A stretch of 5,951 nucleotides of DNA from assembly GCA_021785375.1 (NCBI GenBank), contig JAJYFQ010000053.1, positions 1 through 5,951 on the forward strand, written 5' to 3'. The stretch is from Microcaldota archaeon (GTDB lineage Archaea > Micrarchaeota > Micrarchaeia > Micrarchaeales > CABMGC01). Under the pieces are notes generated by a model that searched no databases, was not told where the DNA came from, and saw only the letters and a list, made by a program, of their open reading frames with translations. Each line of letters starts with the position of its first letter. The first letter of the stretch is position 1. The translations under genes were made by a program, and so were the position numbers. Positions 4,473 through 5,951 of the stretch are shown one piece after another.

Positions 4473-5199
4473 AGGTGATCTTGTCATAATTGCCGGCGGC
4501 GACGAGGCAGGCCGCGGCGCAGTGCTCGGCCCTCTCGTTGTCAGTGTAGTATCTATTCAGAAAGGGAAGGAGGGCAAGCTCTCAAGGATAGGGGTGAGGG
4601 ACTCCAAGATGCTTACTCCGAGGAAGAGGGAGTACCTCTACGAGGAGATAACGGCCTTGGCCGAGGACGTCAAGGTCTACAAGATCAGCGAGGCGGAGAT
4701 AAACCGGGCGATGGCCGGGGGAGTCTCGCTTAATGACCTCGAGGCACTCCACTTCGCCAGGCTCATCGACGAGCTCGGCGCCACCCCTGAGAGGATCTTC
4801 CTCGACTCCCCGGATGTGATCTCGGAGAGATTCGGCATAAGGGTCAGCCTCTTCTCCCAGAAGCCGCTCCAGGTGGAGAGCTCCAAGAGGAGGAGGACCA
4901 AGGCAGCGGAGGGCCAGCCCGCAGAGCCGATAAGGGTCATCTCGGAGCACAAGGCAGACATACGGTATCCTGTCGTCTCGTGCGCCAGCATAATAGCTAA
5001 GGTAACAAGGGACAGGGAGCTCGAGGTGCTTGAGAGCGAGCTCGGCATGTCTATCGGATCGGGCTATCCGTCTGATAAGAACACGATAGACGTGATAAAG
5101 GCGAACCTGCACAACAAGGTCCTCGGGCCTTACATGCGGGAGAGATGGATGACGCTTAAGAACATAAGGCAGAGCAGGATAGAGGACTTCTTCAAGTGA
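4450..5199 (+). CDS. rnhB: Ribonuclease HII with C-terminal PIP box
   Basis: RNase HII cleaves the RNA strand of RNA-DNA hybrids and incises at single ribonucleotides in DNA. Numbered from the TTG at 4450 (249 aa), the catalytic residues are present: Asp18 and Glu19 in AGGDEAGRG, Asp119 in FLDSPD and Asp170 in SEHKAD. RYPVVSCASIIAKVTRDRE and GSGYPSD (203-209) are family signatures. Residues 138-160 form a charged insert with a KRRRT run. The end QSRIEDFFK (241-249) fits the PCNA-binding pattern Q-x-x-h-x-x-F-F, as in other archaeal RNase HII. TTG 4450 is the only ordinary in-frame start, yet it overlaps the previous gene by 23 bases and lacks a ribosome-binding site. A strong one (4474-4480) points to ATA 4486 or ATT 4489, exactly at the family's usual N-terminus. 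The true start is therefore uncertain. Confidence 0.93.
   Translation: MSIRRACKGDLVIIAGGDEAGRGAVLGPLVVSVVSIQKGKEGKLSRIGVRDSKMLTPRKREYLYEEITALAEDVKVYKISEAEINRAMAGGVSLNDLEALHFARLIDELGATPERIFLDSPDVISERFGIRVSLFSQKPLQVESSKRRRTKAAEGQPAEPIRVISEHKADIRYPVVSCASIIAKVTRDRELEVLESELGMSIGSGYPSDKNTIDVIKANLHNKVLGPYMRERWMTLKNIRQSRIEDFFK
4474..4480 (+). promoter_or_regulatory. Ribosome-binding site pointing to a non-standard RNase HII start
   Basis: GGTGATC matches seven bases of GGAGGTGATCC and begins right after the PRC-barrel stop codon. It ends five bases before ATA 4486 and eight before ATT 4489. No ATG, GTG or TTG is in frame there; TTG 4481 is out of frame and meets a stop two codons later. Confidence 0.55.
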
Positions 5200-5211
5200 C
5201 GTGTTATTTTT

Positions 5212-5951
5212 ATGAAGACGGTTGCTTTTTTTGGCGAGCTGGGCGCTTACAGTGAGCAGGCCGCGATAAAGCTCTTCGGGAGCAAGGCGAAGTACCTTCC
5301 GTACAGGTATCTCACCGACATCTTCACCGACGTCGCTTCGAAGGTCGACTACGGGGTAGTGCCGATAGAGAACTCGATAGAGGGTGCTGTCACGCAGACC
5401 TACGACCTGCTCCTCACATCAAATCTTCACATAATCGGCGAGACCATACTGCGGATAAACCACTGCCTGATTGCGCTTCCGGGGATGAAGCCGTCATCGA
5501 TAAAGAGGGTTTACTCTCATCCGCAGGCCCTGGGCCAGTGCAAGAAGTACATCGAGAAGATCGGTGCCGATTCGGTGCCGTTCTACGACACCGCCGGAAG
5601 CGTCAGGATGGTTAAGGAAGAGAGGATGATGTACGCCGCGGCGATAGCGAGCGAGAGCGCAGCCAGGATATATGGGATGAAGATAATCGCAAAGGATATC
5701 GAGACGGACAAGCACAACTACACGAGATTCTTCATCATATCAAGGAAGAGGGCCGGCAGGGGAGACAAGACCTCGATGGTCTTCTCGCTTAAGGAGCATG
5801 CCGGAGCCCTCTACCGTGCTCTCGACGCGTTCGACAAGAACGGCGTGAACCTCACATACCTGCAGTCCAGGCCCGTGCTGGGAAAGCCTTGGCAGTACAA
5901 CTTCTACGTCGACCTAGAGGGCGATGCACGGGACGGGAAGGTATCAGCGGC
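5212..5951 (+). CDS. pheA: Prephenate dehydratase (partial, cut by window end)
   Basis: This enzyme converts prephenate to phenylpyruvate, releasing water and carbon dioxide, in phenylalanine synthesis. The 246 visible codons cover the catalytic domain: GELGAYSEQAA (8-18), VVPIENSIEG (49-58), SHPQALGQC (102-110), DTAGSVRM (126-133), AAIASESAARIYG (143-155) and NYTRFF (169-174), whose Thr171 is the catalytic threonine of the TRF motif. A C-terminal ACT domain starts near 186. It has GALY (198-201) and QSRP (218-221) at the positions of the GALV and ESRP motifs that bind phenylalanine for feedback inhibition. No chorismate mutase domain is fused at the N-terminus. The start ATG lies 12 bases after the RNase HII stop with no clear ribosome-binding site, so it is probably co-transcribed. 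The frame is still open at 5951. Confidence 0.93.
   Translation, partial: MKTVAFFGELGAYSEQAAIKLFGSKAKYLPYRYLTDIFTDVASKVDYGVVPIENSIEGAVTQTYDLLLTSNLHIIGETILRINHCLIALPGMKPSSIKRVYSHPQALGQCKKYIEKIGADSVPFYDTAGSVRMVKEERMMYAAAIASESAARIYGMKIIAKDIETDKHNYTRFFIISRKRAGRGDKTSMVFSLKEHAGALYRALDAFDKNGVNLTYLQSRPVLGKPWQYNFYVDLEGDARDGKVSA

Noticed and set aside
4582..5112. Long minus-strand frames opposite RNase HII
   Set aside because: They arise from the high G/C third positions of the RNase HII gene, whose plus-strand product has every family motif.

Overview
The window is archaeal chromosomal DNA. The support is: a stand-alone PRC-barrel protein, an archaeal-type RNase HII ending in a PCNA-binding motif, a DUF92 membrane protein, TATA-type promoters 30-60 bp upstream of starts, and ribosome-binding sites that are pieces of GGAGGTGATCC. 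Host genes prefer AGG/AGA for arginine and ATA for isoleucine and are fairly GC-rich, with AT-rich intergenic spacers. Several genes appear leaderless or carry very short leaders. I cannot resolve the lineage; a Thermoplasmata-like archaeon or a DPANN lineage such as Micrarchaeota would both fit.

Layout. At the left edge a minus-strand gene begins (first 20 codons only), divergent from a two-gene unit of unknown function (176-502, 526-756). An AT-rich spacer of about 280 bp follows, holding TATA-like elements, a hairpin, a perfect 7-bp inverted repeat and a possible 43-codon ORF. Next come a DUF92 membrane protein (1040-1705) and a 137-aa predicted beta-rich protein (1762-2175), each with its own TATA box. 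An apparently intact IS630-type insertion sequence (about 2.20-3.32 kb, transposase on the minus strand) lies in the next spacer and is visibly more AT-rich than its neighbours. Beyond it a 101-aa unknown gene (3367-3672) converges on a winged-helix DNA-binding protein (3679-4050, minus). That regulator is divergent from a PRC-barrel gene, which heads a tight plus-strand cluster: PRC-barrel (4221-4472), RNase HII (to 5199) and prephenate dehydratase (from 5212, cut by the window end).

How the genes work together. The right-hand cluster is probably one operon joining a small adaptor or scaffold protein, a genome-maintenance nuclease and phenylalanine biosynthesis; I see no direct functional link among them beyond co-transcription. 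The winged-helix gene shares a divergent promoter region with this cluster and is a candidate local regulator. The most unusual point is the start of RNase HII. The only standard in-frame start codon lies inside the preceding gene, 36 bases before the family's usual N-terminus, while a strong ribosome-binding site sits just before ATA/ATT codons at exactly the conserved start. I found no CRISPR array, tRNA or rRNA, and nothing that amounts to a clear new defence or mobile system.
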